Part shown: positions 35,651 to 45,866 of the stretch, piece after piece
Layout: every line of letters begins with the position of its first letter
Position numbering within the stretch: the first letter of the stretch is position 1
NCBI GenBank assembly: GCA_030704615.1
Contig: CM060733.1
Span: 52,948,001 to 53,012,000 of the forward strand
DNA length: 64,000 nucleotides
Direction of reading: 5' to 3'
Source: Takakia lepidozioides
Taxonomy: Eukaryota > Streptophyta > Takakiopsida > Takakiales > Takakiaceae
Position numbers and translations under genes: made by a program
Notes under the pieces: model-generated
Database searches by the model: none
What the model was told of the DNA's origin: nothing
Seen by the model: only the letters and a program-made list of their open reading frames with translations

Positions 35651-37694
35651 TTTTTTTAAATGAATTAATAAATTTTAATAATTGTCCACGTCTGTTTTAC
35701 ACTGTGGCTGCCATGTCATTACAAAGGGTAGAAGTAAATCGTAAAAGTCACCAAAAAAAAAAAAAAAAAAAAAAAAAAAACATGGATAAACGTCCGGATT
35801 CGATGTGACGTTACGCATGGCCGACGTGACGTCTGACGTGTCCGGGCCACGTCACGTCAGGAATGATAACTAGGCTTTCAATGGCCTGGAGGAACTCTAT
35901 GGCTGAGAAGGGCTCAGAAAGCTTTGTCTGCTCTGCAGATGAAACGATAGAATGGATAGCAGCCAGTACTTTAGCACGACTGGCCAAAAGAGACTGATAG
36001 ACCCTTTCCTTGAATAGGTTAGAGAAATAAACAGAGGCCACCTCAACCATTTCTTTTGGAGTGGAAACCATTGAGCCTGAAGAGCCCCTTAAGGAGACAA
36101 TTGAAGTTGAAGCCTGCCTTTGCTTGGCTTTTTGGAAAAAGTATGCAGTCATTTTTTGCCCTTTAAGGGACCAATTGATACATGTTTTCCGTCTGAGGAA
36201 CTCCTCTCTACCATGCAGAAGCTCTGCGAGATTTTTTTTTGCTGTGTTGTAAGAGGAGAAGGTTTGGGGCCCAGCTGCCCCACATTCAATCCTACTCTAA
36301 CATTGCGCCAGACACTTAAGAAGAGTTTTTTCCTTATGAGCTCTTTCAATGACAACAACTCTAGATAATTTCTAAGCCATCATCCTGGTTTTGTGGAGCT
36401 TAGCTAAGAACCTTAAGGTAGGCGAGGAATACCCATTTCCTGCCTCCTTCCAAGAGCTAGCAAGCTACCTTACAACCTCTTTAGACTTAAGCAACATGGG
36501 GTTGAGCTTAAAAAAGCTACGACCCTTGACGTGGGTGCCTGGAGCACTGAAAGTTACCTCAACTTGGGCATGATCGAAGTCTGGTGAAATTGGTCTCAGC
36601 GGATGGGGAGATGACCAGGTAATAGCAATTGGCGTGCAATAAACTCTATCTGACCTGGCCATACAGAGGTTTGGAGGCTGCCTGTTATTAGACCAAGAGA
36701 ATCTCAGGCTATTATGTTCAGGCAAGGAGGCATCTATGAAGCCGACAGTGAAACACAAGCTATCCCAAGCATTTTGCTCATCCATAGACAAGCTGGCTGC
36801 CGCATCCCCAAAGCGGTTAGCAGCTAATTCAACCACATTAAAACCCCCCGCCATGACCCAATGAGCAATCAGCGGATGATCCAAGATCTTGATCCTAATG
36901 TCGTTCCAAAACACCGCTCTCTCAGAGGCCTGGTTCGGAGCGTAGATGTTAATAGATCCACATATACCAAAAATAGAAGAGGCCTTGGCGAATGCACATT
37001 GCGCTCTACCGAGCCCAGATTTCCACATTGCTAAAGGATGGTGCTAAAGAAGGAGAGATGAGCACGGCAGTACCACCGCGAGTGTCCACAATCGTGGGAT
37101 TCCACCACACCGATGTAGGGGGCCAAATCGTTTGCCCTGGGCTGGCAATTTTCCTTAGGTCTAATTTATGCTCTTGCAGGAACATAATAGAGTTAGCAGA
37201 CAACAAAGACGAAGCCCAACTTTGTATTCTTCTCCTTTTAGGAGCCGAGGCATCCGATCCTATCCCCCTGATATTCCTAGAGACTAGGGACCATTTCATG
37301 GAGGTCAAGTAGAGCAGCCCACGAGCAACGCGTGAATTGATGGCTGATATAAGATTCCATCAGAACAGGAGCCTACTTCCAAGGCAGTGTTTGACGGTTG
37401 CCAAATCGTTCCTTCTGCATTAACTCTGCTGACAGATATCACATATTGAAGCTTGGCCCCAAGCCGAAGTTTCCGTAAACCCAAGGGTGAACATGATCTC
37501 CATTTCTGGTTCAGACTCTGGCCGCACATCTCAGAGCAACTCAAGTCGCAAGGGAAAATAGCAGAAATCCATCGGATCCGAAGGAACTTAAGAGCAAGAA
37601 GAGTCCTGGATGACCCACTTTTCCCCATAGTTGTTAGAGCAATACCATAACAACTAGCGGTCAAAAAAAAAAGAAGCATGCCCAACGCAAGAGT

Positions 37695-39521
37695 CTATGT
37701 ATAAGAGCTCACCGGAGGGAGGTGAGGAAAAGCGAGCTCGATCGGGGCCAGGGAGGCTGATGGGGTCCCCACTTCATGGACTGGCTGCACCATCAGACCA
37801 TCGCTTTCCAAAGATACAATGGAGTTTACATATTTCTGCGCCTTTACCGTGGCCTCCGCCAACTTTAGGCCAACAACAAAAGTGGATTCGAGAAAAGGCC
37901 TGCTAACTGCGTTGCCAATCTTCGCAGGTAAAGAGTCTCCTGCAAGCCAATTCATAGAACGCACTCTTGCATTTTCCAGCCTTATGTCAGAGAGCCTCAT
38001 CACTGGCAGCACATGCACAAAAAACATACCAGGGCGTGTGGTGGATTGGTATAGATAATATCCAAAATACACCGCCGTATTGGTAGTTAGTTGCAGCTGA
38101 GGGAGATGAGCCAGGAAGACCTCTTGTATCTTAGTAAGAACCAGCTCCATCTCCTTATGCTCTGCCATGATGGCCACATCCCCCTTGTTAATCCAAAAGA
38201 GTTAGCTCCAGTCAACAAAATAGAGGGATTTCCTTCCGAGAATCCGAAGATGATTGGAGTAATTCTAATTGCAACAGAGAGGGCCCCCTCTGGGGGAATA
38301 GAATCAGTGAGAGCAATGTCAGAGAAGGATCTGAGCTGCAAACAATATGTTGCGAGATTATGCTTGGCCCCCGGGGCGATAATGAAGAGCTCGGGCTCAT
38401 CGGCCACATGGGAGGTGGAGATAGGAGACTTACGAATGAGGAGAAAGATTCTTGGACTAATAGGGGAGGGGGAGGAAGATTTCAGAGCACGGGCCCTTTT
38501 TGCGGGGTGGGTGGGTGGTGGGGGGGGGCGGGGGGGGGAGACCTCCGAGCGTTTCCTTGACGACCGACTTGCATCCACTCCTGCTGATTAGAAACAAGAG
38601 GGGGGATCTCTCTCTTCGCCTTATCTTTCAAGAAAACAGGGCATTCCACTTTGATATGCCCTTCACAATGACAATAGTGGCAGATAATGATTAATTTCTC
38701 TTCCTGCACAACTATTGAAATGAAAGACTTGTCTAAAGTGGGCAGCTTCAAGGATCTAGCAATGGGCGCCGCTTCGGGCATCATCACAACGATGCGTGGA
38801 ATTCCTTCATCCTGTATTTCATCAAAAAAGAGGGGGGAGGGGGGTGTCCACATTACGAGCATCAAGCTCCTCGCTCTCAAAGACTCCCATCGAGCCATTA
38901 TACACTCCAAAGTGAGCTCCAATCTCCGGGAGCGAGCGGAGGTAATTGCCTGGCAGGTACGGAAGTGCTATGATTCTAGGCTTGCATGTAATTCCTCCCT
39001 TGTGTCCCCACTCAGATGACCATGGAAATATATGCACACGGATCCTGGATCTCCTCACGTTAAACTTGAGGGCTTTGGCTGCGTTTCCAGCCGAATTGAA
39101 CATAAGGGAGTAGAAGTTGCGTCCCAAGGGGAGGCATAAATGGGGTGTGAGCCCCCCCTCCGTGCCCAAATGCTCTTGCGACCATTTTCGAGCGCAATGT
39201 CTGTCCCGGGCTCGGCCCGGGAAGTGAATCAAGATTCCCTGTTCTACCAGAGTTTGAGTTTGCGCTTGGACAATGTCCATGTCAGAGCAAGGACAACTGG
39301 GATTCTTCCACCACCCCAGCGTCTTCACTCCAAATCTGCGAGACTCTGATAGGGGGAGAGTTGTATCTCGGGTCTGAACCCAACAGCCCAGGGCCTGCCC
39401 TCGAACCTCTTTTGTTCTGCGGTCCAGATCTCCCTCTCGAGCCCCTATGACCCTGGTTACCTCTGCGATAATTCTCCCTTGGAGGCCTTTGAGACGGAGC
39501 CGCAGAGACAAATGACACCAT
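37695..39521 (-). pseudogene. LINE ORF1 (nucleic-acid-binding protein with CCHC knuckle), frameshifted
   Basis: It starts MVSFVSAAPSQRPPRENYRR, parallel to MASFVSVVPLRRRDNTYRRD of the copy at 41681. Both share QGIL[IV]HFPGRARDR, then FPWS[SP]EWGHKGG, then LPGNYL[RC]SLPEIGAHFG. A single CCHC knuckle follows (CHYCHCEGHIKVEC, about 38670). The C-terminal part continues to 37695. Frame changes lie near 39290, 38830, 38520 (in a G-rich run) and 38170. The protein would coat LINE RNA, but this copy is broken. Confidence 0.82.
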
Positions 39522-40962
39522 AGCTACAATTGGGCTTGGTAACGGGACAAGAGTGAGAGTGAGGGCTGAAGCTCCCAAGCTACCGTGGTAGAGTCCGACT
39601 ATAGAGAAGACCGCCTGGTAAGAATAACAGAAAGAAAGGCACTGAACCCAACTTGCGGAGCGGAGCAGAGAGAATGATGAGAGCAGGCAAGGAGAAGTGG
39701 CAACGGAGGCAAGAGCAGAAAGAAGGAGCTGTCAAACGGCAGCAAGAGCTCTCAAGCAAGCATGAGAAGAAACTAAAGCCCTGATTGCAGAGTGTCACAC
39801 GAAAGAGAGCCCGTCAACTTTAGAGCAAAAGGGAGCTTTCCCCGCGGGAGCTGAAGGAGTATGTGACTCGTTCAAACTGAAGCCCAGCAATGCCATCCTT
39901 GGCGGGAGAGACACCGGACTGAATGAGTAAGGGGAATGGCAAGAGCGGCGCCTAAGCCATGAGTAAGCAAAATGATCACTGGGCAAAAGTACTAGAACGA
40001 CGAAAGATCATGAGGTAGCATTCTTCGGATTTTTCTTACCTATAGCCAATGTCCATCAGCAAGAGAACGCTGATCTCATGCGTCAGGGAAGGACTGCAAT
40101 AAGGGCTGCAATTGTGCGGCGAAGTTCAGAGCACCTTAAGGTGAAATGATACCATCGGGCTGGAGACGAAGGTTTGGATTTCATTACCCACCAAGAAAGC
40201 AAGGAAACCTCCCCAGATGAGATGACAAAGCGATGGCTTCTCCTAACTACGTGAGTCGAGCTCGGCACTACAGGCTGAGACACAGATCCTCACGGAGAAA
40301 CTTGGAGCGTCCACCCGAGCGCTCCGCCATCGGATATTATGTAAGTTAAAAAATGATAGAAACAACCTTTCGGAGGGTATACCAATACGTTTGGATTGAG
40401 CAATTCTAAAATTGACATGAACAACCTTACGGGTGGTATCCATCGACATAACTCAGTGATAGAAATAACCTTCTGTAAGGTAAAAATATTTGTTTAGATT
40501 CTATTCAATTGCAAAATTGACAAGCACAACCTTCTGGAGGGTATAATAACATTGTGGAATATTCAAACTTGTAACAACCTTTCGGCAGGTACCCATAAAA
40601 CAAGACTGAATGATAAAAACAACCTTATGTAAAATAAAACAATTTTTTTGGTTTATATTCAGTCTGAAAAAATAAATAAAAATGAGCCTTGTTAGAGTTA
40701 GCAATTTTAGAGTAACCTCTGGAAGGTTGTTCGTATCATTCCCCCAAATTGCATAATGGGGAAGTGCGTGCAAGGTCCGGGCAGGGAAGAAAGGGAAAAG
40801 CAAAAGTTTAGGGCAATGGGCGAGCTAGTTTTGGCGAGCTACATGAAGACATGGAGGGGCCGGGCCCACATGTGTGGCCAGGCGTGTGAAGCCTCGGGAG
40901 GTGCGCTGCTGGGGACCGGGGAGCCAGCGTCATTACTACATGGCTACCGAAAATTCGCGACG

Positions 40963-41335
40963 CAATACCCACCCTTTCTGCATTTGTTGCTCCACTGAAT
41001 AAAGAGAGAACCAACTCGTATTTGCATGCAGCCAAAGACCTTATGAAGTGGGCTCACGCTGGTTCCAAGGTTTCTCCCTTGATTCTGATGGTTGCCATTT
41101 ATTTCATGTGTGGCATCTCGCATTGGAACGTCAATGCGCAGAATAGATCAAAAACAAATGATCCCTAGGTAATGTGGACAGATGCAAAACCTAATTTGTC
41201 ATACAGACTTTTGTAAATTAGCTCTCTGGGTGGATCTATGGTGGTTATAAGTGTTTTTCACATGTTACTGCCAATGGGGTAGCAGGCAAATATCAGAAAA
41301 CCAAAAACACAGACAAGGAACAACTTTATTAGAAG
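40963..41335. other. Unassigned region right of the nested element
   Basis: Nothing recognised. It separates the target duplication at 40963-40970 from the second LINE 5' region. Its junction with 24971-26439 would have been continuous before the insertion. Confidence 0.3.
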
Positions 41336-41339
41336 GAAT

Positions 41340-42825
41340 ATGTTTTGAACCTAAGACAATGGTGGGACACTAGATGCAGCCTTCGGTCGTCACTAGAATT
41401 AGAAAAAAAACACGGGGTCCAGGGCATAGGTTGCCCGGGATGATCTGCCGCGCAGAGCCTCCGAGGTTTTTTTTTTTTTGTTTTTGTTTTTGTTTTTGGT
41501 TGGTTGTGTAAAAAGAAGAAGAAGACGACTCCCAAAGCCTGTGTAACTAAAAACAAAACTAAAAACTAACTTCATCTCTGTCTTGCCCCCGCTTCGTCGT
41601 CAGTATTGAATTTCTCCTCTGCCTTCTTCTTAGTCTTTCTCGCTGTCATTCTCCCCTCTGAGCGAGCTCAAGCTTCGACTATGGCATCGTTTGTTTCCGT
41701 TGTCCCCCTTCGTCGCAGGGACAACACATACAGAAGGGATGATAGAAGTCATCCAAGGAATTCTAACGGAAGGGAGACTCGTGTCGAACGGGGGGTTTTG
41801 GGCCATGGCCCTGCTGAGTTCCACCCCTCTCCAGACAGATCTCCGCAGAACTGGAGTGAGGCGGCTGGCAAACTTGATGAAAACCAACCGATTCTAAGCC
41901 TTGATATGAATATCATAAAAGAGCACTCCAACACCCTCAAGGAGCAGGGAATCTTGGTTCACTTTCCTGGACGTGCCAGAGATAGGTACTGGGCGCGCCG
42001 ATGGGCCTTAGAACATGTGGGAGCAGACGGAGGTCTCACGCAACACTTCTGCATCCCGTTGGGCCGGGGTTTCTACTCCATAATGTTCTCTTCTGCTGAA
42101 TATGCGAACAAGGCCTTAGGCTTCAACACCTCTCTTTCAAGGGTCAGAGTTAACATTTTTCCATGGTCTCCGGAATGGGGCCATAAAGGGGGAGCTACAT
42201 GCAAGCCAAGAGTGATTGCACTGCCGTTCCTTCCTGGAAACTACCTTTGCTCGCTCCCAGAAATTGGAGCACATTTTGGTTCCTCAGTTGGAGCAATCAC
42301 TGTCAACAACCATGAGGTCACGGATCCGAGGAGTATCGACACTGATCATACGGCTTTTGACATTCACAGAGATAGCGGAGTACCCAGGATTGTGGTACTC
42401 ATGCCAAAGTCGACCCGGATCCCAGTTGCTATTAAGCTTCTTACTCTAGATAACTCGTTTATCTCTGTAGTGGTACAGGAGGAATTTCTCTCTGTTGTTT
42501 GTCATTTCTGTCACAGGGAAGGACATGTCAAAGCTGACTGTCCAGATATACCCAAAAGAAACCAGGACCCTGCTCCATCTCACAGAAAAGCTAACTTTGT
42601 CTCTGATCCGAGGGTGATGCAGGATTTCACAACACCTTTGACGAGGAAGCGCCCTGACTTGGCGGTGGCGGAGCTGCCCCCGGCCAAGAGGGCTCGTGGC
42701 TTGCCTTCTTCTGTCAACCCGCGGGTTTTCCTGCTTCCTGCCAAGTTCCCCCTCTCTGCTAAGCAAAAATCGGCTATACCAGCAACCTTCACGCTTGGAG
42801 ACGGTTTACCTCAAGATTTTGCGTT
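41340..42825 (+). mobile_element. Second LINE copy, 5' end only
   Basis: Same family as the minus-strand LINE. The 5' region has a T-rich tract (41466-41500), then ORF1 from 41681. Homology stops at about 42825, where the TGTCGTGCGC direct repeat begins, and ORF2 is absent. The copy was truncated by that insertion or by deletion. Confidence 0.7.
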
Positions 42826-42913
42826 TGTCGTGCGCATACATATCGCTACACAACTACATCGTTGTCCAAAACCACACAACACATGTGCACGCCACACACT
42901 AGTATACCATTAG
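41681..42913 (+). CDS. LINE ORF1 protein, C-terminus replaced by repeat sequence
   Basis: Open for 410 codons from the ATG at 41681. An in-frame ATG at 41606 exists, but the first conserved residues begin at 41681 in both copies. The domain order is a basic N-terminus rich in R, then the conserved LVHFPGRARDRYWARRWALE region, then SPEWGHKGGATCKPRVIALP. A zinc knuckle follows, CHFCHREGHVKADC (about 42501-42542, C-X2-C-X4-H-X4-C), then a basic tail AKRARGLPSS. From about 42826 the frame reads through unrelated repeat sequence for about 28 codons to the stop. It is intact where its relative at 37695-39521 is broken, so it is a younger or less damaged copy. There is no evidence that it is expressed. 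Confidence 0.75.
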   Translation: MASFVSVVPLRRRDNTYRRDDRSHPRNSNGRETRVERGVLGHGPAEFHPSPDRSPQNWSEAAGKLDENQPILSLDMNIIKEHSNTLKEQGILVHFPGRARDRYWARRWALEHVGADGGLTQHFCIPLGRGFYSIMFSSAEYANKALGFNTSLSRVRVNIFPWSPEWGHKGGATCKPRVIALPFLPGNYLCSLPEIGAHFGSSVGAITVNNHEVTDPRSIDTDHTAFDIHRDSGVPRIVVLMPKSTRIPVAIKLLTLDNSFISVVVQEEFLSVVCHFCHREGHVKADCPDIPKRNQDPAPSHRKANFVSDPRVMQDFTTPLTRKRPDLAVAELPPAKRARGLPSSVNPRVFLLPAKFPLSAKQKSAIPATFTLGDGLPQDFAFVVRIHIATQLHRCPKPHNTCARHTLVYH

Positions 42914-43521
42914 TCCACCACTAGTCCAACCACTAGGCTACAACTAGTCAGTCACTAGGCTGCCATTATGCTGCCCACTATGGCAGTCACTAGTCCACAC
43001 AATGATAAAGAAGAAGAATACAAGCACAAGCTCATGAGAGCTCACAAAGCTGAAGCATAAACTCATGCATATATAACTTTATCACTCAAATACAAGTCAA
43101 GCCAAGTGCACCCCCCACGCAATGGGGAATCCACACTACGGCGCCATAGCTAGGCGCGGTGGTGCTCAACTCGAGAAAGATGAGCCTCCCGCGCTTGCCG
43201 TAAAGATAACCACTCCAGGGCCTAAATCTGCCTTGACCCCTGGATTGACACTTGGGCCAATCCCAAATGTCAATATGTAAAAGCTAGCTATTTTCTAGCT
43301 AGTTTCACACTAGTGGTAAAATAACTTGACAGCTGTCGTGCGCATACATATCGTTACACAACTACATCGTTGTCCAAAACCACACAACACATGTGCACGC
43401 CACACACTAGTATATCACTAGTCCACCACTAGTCCAGCCACTAGTCCAACCACTAAGCTACAACTAGTCAGTCACTAGGCTGCCACTAGGCTGCCCACTA
43501 TGGTAGTCACTAGTCCACACA
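42826..43521. mobile_element. Pair of direct repeats, possible miniature LTR element
   Basis: TGTCGTGCGCATACATATCG...CACACA occurs at 42826-43001 and again at 43334-43521, about 90% alike by eye, enclosing about 330 bp. Both copies begin TG and end CA, as LTRs do. They contain short tandem CACTAGTCCA units, and the second has extra copies. No matching 5-bp duplication or clear primer-binding site was found, so a TRIM-like element is only one option, along with a tandem duplication. Confidence 0.45.
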
Positions 43522-44010
43522 ATCGCCCCCCTAGCTGGTGCTTAGGTCCCTCTAAGTCCAGGTAGCCATAAGATGTGATAGTGACCATAGCCTCACTAAG
43601 TCCTCCACCATTGTCCCTACTACACTCAAACTCGATAGATCAAGAGGCCGGGTGCAAGAGTTGCCCCATCGTTAGTCGCTATCTTGCAACCTGCGAACTT
43701 GAGCCTGGGATCTCGTGTATTGACTCCTATGAGCTTGGCCTCCCATGTCTTGTTAGCTGCCTCTAGTCATGTCCACTGCCACTATCCCAAACAGTGTGGA
43801 CAAACCAATCTCCATCAGGAACCTTCTCAAGAGGTGGTGTCAAGCATCCTATATAATCCCTTATCTTACCGAAAAAACAGACAACAAGATGCTCGAAGAG
43901 CTTTCCTGCAAAATTTTCATTCTCTCTCCCTGACACGTTTCTAACGTCTTGTCAGCAATTTGACACAGGGACTAGTGGGTGGTAAGGCGCATTTGGGGTG
44001 TTTGCTAGAT
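43522..44010. other. Retroelement-like spacer without recognised genes
   Basis: Begins CGCCCCCCTAGCTGGTGCTT. No conserved domain was recognised. It might be internal sequence of the element whose repeats precede it. Confidence 0.3.
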
Positions 44011-44015
44011 AAATT

Positions 44016-45750
44016 ATGGTTTGTCATCGTAGCTGTCAGCAGCAAGGTGGAGATTTTGTTTTTGCCAAGGCATGGATAACTGGAGGTCGTGATGGAGTTG
44101 TGGGTCCAGGTCCATCCGAGAGGGCAGATCTCAAGCACAAGAGTACCAATGAGCCGCCGTGGATTGATAGCTGTAAGAAATCTGCATGGGTAGATGGTCA
44201 ACTAGAAGCAAGAGTGGGACCACAGCTGATAAAATCAGGCACTTCCACCATGACAACGACTTCCAAAAGGGGACCAAGAGAGGGAGTCCAGAAGATGTCT
44301 TCTTGTGCTTCTGGGCATAGGACACCAAGTGAGGCAAGACAACTGAAAGAGGCTCTGCAAACTTTGAACCACGGAGGTATTTCAGCACATTCAGATACTT
44401 ATGTCTGTCTCCTGCATAAGTGCATCAAGATGAAAGACCTAGCAGCTGGAAAGGAGGTGCACGCTCACATTATCCAAAGTGGATTCAAGCCAAATGTGTT
44501 TCTAAACAACACCCTTGTCAACATGTATGTCAAATGCAAGAGCATTGTGGATGCACACCAAATGTTTGCTCTCGTGGAACATAATGATTGCAAGATTTAC
44601 CAAGCATGGGTGTGGTAAGAATGCCTTGGAGACATATGAGCAAATGATGCGCGAAGGCGTGAAGCCCAACCAGGTCACATTCATTTGCATTTGCAATGCG
44701 TGTGCAAGCCTGGCGGCCCTGGGAAAGGGAAAAGAGGTCCATGCTGACATCATGAAAGCTGGAACTATACCAGATGTCATTATCGGCACCGCCCTGGTGG
44801 ATATGTATGCCAAATGCGGGAGCATCAAGGATGCAAAGGTAGTATTTGATGATATAGTGGCACGAAATGTAGTGACATGGAATGCAATGATAGTAGGATA
44901 TGCCCAGCATGGGTGTGCGAGGGAGGCTTTGGAGACCTATGAGCAAATGATCCTGGAAGGGGTGATACCCAACCAGGTCACGTTTGTTTGCATTTGTAGT
45001 GTGTGTGCGAGACTGACAGCCCTAGAGAAGGGTAAAGAGGTCCATTGCGATATCAAGAAAGCTGGAATTGTACCAAATATCAGCTTGGAAACTACCCTCA
45101 TAGACATGTATGCCAAATGTGGGAGCATCAAAGATGCAGTGGGAATATTTGACAATATGGCTGAACGGGATGTGGTGTCCTGGAGTGCAATGATCGCAGG
45201 ATATGCCCAGCTTGGTTGTTGGATGGAGGCTTTGGAGACCTATGAGCAAATGATCTGCGAAGGGGTGAAGCCCAACCACGTCACGTTCGTGTGCATGTGC
45301 AATGTGTGTGCGAGCCTGGCAGACCTGGAAAATGGCAAAGAGGTTCATGGTGACATCATGAGAGCTGGAATTGTACCAGATGTCATTCTGGACACTGCCC
45401 TCCTAGACATGTACGCTAAATGCAGGAGCATCAAGGACGCAAAGGGAGTACTGTTCAACAATATGGCTGCACGGGATTTGGTGTCGTGGAATGCAATCAT
45501 GGCAGGATATGCCCAACATGGGTACGGGATGCTTTGGAGATTTATGAGCAAATGATGTGGGAAGGGGTGAGACCAAACCAGATCACATTTTATAGCCTCC
45601 ATTCTTCTGATTTCACTTTCTCTACTGTCCAGAAACCAATCAGAAGGTTCATGGATACAGCAGGCAAGGGTACCACCGACAGTTTGGAGGTTGTGATGGC
45701 TGCATATGTGTGGGGAAAAAGAAGCCCATCTTGGAATAAGAGTGAAGATT
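44016..45750 (+). pseudogene. PLS-type pentatricopeptide repeat (PPR) gene, two frameshifts
   Basis: PPR proteins bind organellar RNA, and PLS-types act mainly in RNA editing (family knowledge). At least four P-L-S triplets are visible: GKEVHAHIIQSGFKPNVFLN, NTLVNMYVKC, then repeated EALETYEQMI.EGV.PNQVTF, KGKEVH.DI.KAGIVP, IDMYAKCGSIKDA and WNAMI.GYAQHG. The frame breaks at about 44570, between DAHQMF and LSWNIM. Several codons linking two repeats are missing there, so this is a deletion. It breaks again near 45525, where GYAQHGYG switches frame to ALEIYEQMMWEGVRPNQITF. One extra codon sits at about 45445. There is no E or DYW domain, and the C-terminus dissolves into non-PPR sequence. The repeats are unusually uniform. 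The first in-frame ATG is at 44016, but the true N-terminus is uncertain. Confidence 0.85.
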
Positions 45751-45866
45751 GACTTGCATTGACAGCATCCGCAGGCAAGTCATGCACCCAAAAAGAAGCC
45801 CCTCTTGGAACAGGAGTGAAGATTTACCTGCATTGGCAGCATTCGCAGGCAAGTCATGCACCCCTC
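45719..45866. repeat. Two tandem 74-bp units
   Basis: AAGAAGCCC.TCTTGGAA.A.G ... GCAGGCAAGTCATGCACCC occurs twice with a 74-bp period at the tail of the PPR pseudogene. Confidence 0.75.

Larger units (their letters stand above)
30253..35874. mobile_element. 5.6-kb palindrome-array DNA transposon with 8-bp target duplication
   Basis: It is flanked by a perfect CTTTCAAT duplication (30245-30252, 35875-35882) inside the LINE RT. Ends are CCCAGTTATCAACGTCATG and the complement of CCTAGTTATCATTCCTGACG, giving imperfect inverted repeats with common core AGTTATCA. Just inside are GACGT-rich blocks, then palindrome arrays (30430-31310 and 34080-35650). The centre holds a foldback (31311-32710) and a Ty3 gag fragment (32930-34010). 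No transposase was recognised. The 8-bp duplication suggests hAT-type integration, but the terminus does not match the usual CA(G)...(C)TG. Confidence 0.85.
27295..37308 (-). pseudogene. LINE ORF2: endonuclease, reverse transcriptase, zinc-binding domain (interrupted)
   Basis: The apurinic-type endonuclease starts at 37308 (KWSLVSRNIRGIGSD; FLQEHKLDLRK) and runs to about 36460 (WVMAGGFNVVE; RSDRVYC; SPDFDHAQVEV). The linker is at 36150-35883. RT resumes after the insertion at 30244: LGLDEIPNEFFKILW, NYRPITLLSSVYKIIAKALA, EQSGFIKNRS. It continues through LVLDFEKTFDNVDW, SVKQGCPLAPLF and the catalytic LYADDTTLL (about 29530). A zf-RVT-like domain (CQFCSAPVQETMEHIFYSC) lies at about 27840-27910. 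Frameshifts occur near 36350, 29920, 29620, 29030, 28500 and 28000. Removing 30253-35874 and one CTTTCAAT copy makes the frame across the break contiguous, so the transposon landed in a coding LINE. Confidence 0.88.
27060..40330 (-). mobile_element. L1-type LINE, minus strand, split by a 5.6-kb transposon
   Basis: Read on the minus strand, the element has a 5' region (40330-39522), ORF1 (39521-37695), ORF2 (about 37308-27295) and a short 3' tail ending in a TAATAAATAAATAAAAAA tract (about 27052-27070). It is inserted in the palindrome-array arm of the host element, whose sequence GGATTTTATGTAAGTTAAAA is interrupted at both edges. A longer target duplication is not clear. The 5.6-kb transposon at 30253-35874 interrupts its RT domain. 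Multiple frameshifts make it inactive. Confidence 0.85.
26448..40962. mobile_element. TIR element with long arms, split by a LINE (14.5 kb in all)
   Basis: CAATACCC is duplicated at 26440-26447 and 40963-40970. Just inside both ends lies CGCGAATTTTCGGTAGCC in inverted orientation. Similarity continues inward: CAGCAGCGCACCTCCCGAG and CGGACCTTGCACGCACTTCC, then ATTTGGGGGAATGATACGAA, all mirrored at 40700-40910. Inner parts (26590-27050, 40350-40720) are arrays of the imperfect palindrome ACAACCTTCCGGAAGGTAT at about 55-60-bp spacing. Without the LINE the element would be about 1.25 kb and carry no transposase. The 8-bp duplication and long arms fit hAT or Mutator-like (8-10 bp) elements, and the superfamily is unresolved. 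Confidence 0.8.

Noticed and set aside
38091-38591. Plus-strand 166-aa open frame
   Set aside because: It is the antisense of LINE ORF1, whose minus-strand reading has clear domain homology.
41606-41680. Upstream in-frame ATG as the start of the second LINE ORF1
   Set aside because: The related copy shows conserved residues only from the ATG equivalent to 41681, and the upstream part aligns as untranslated region.
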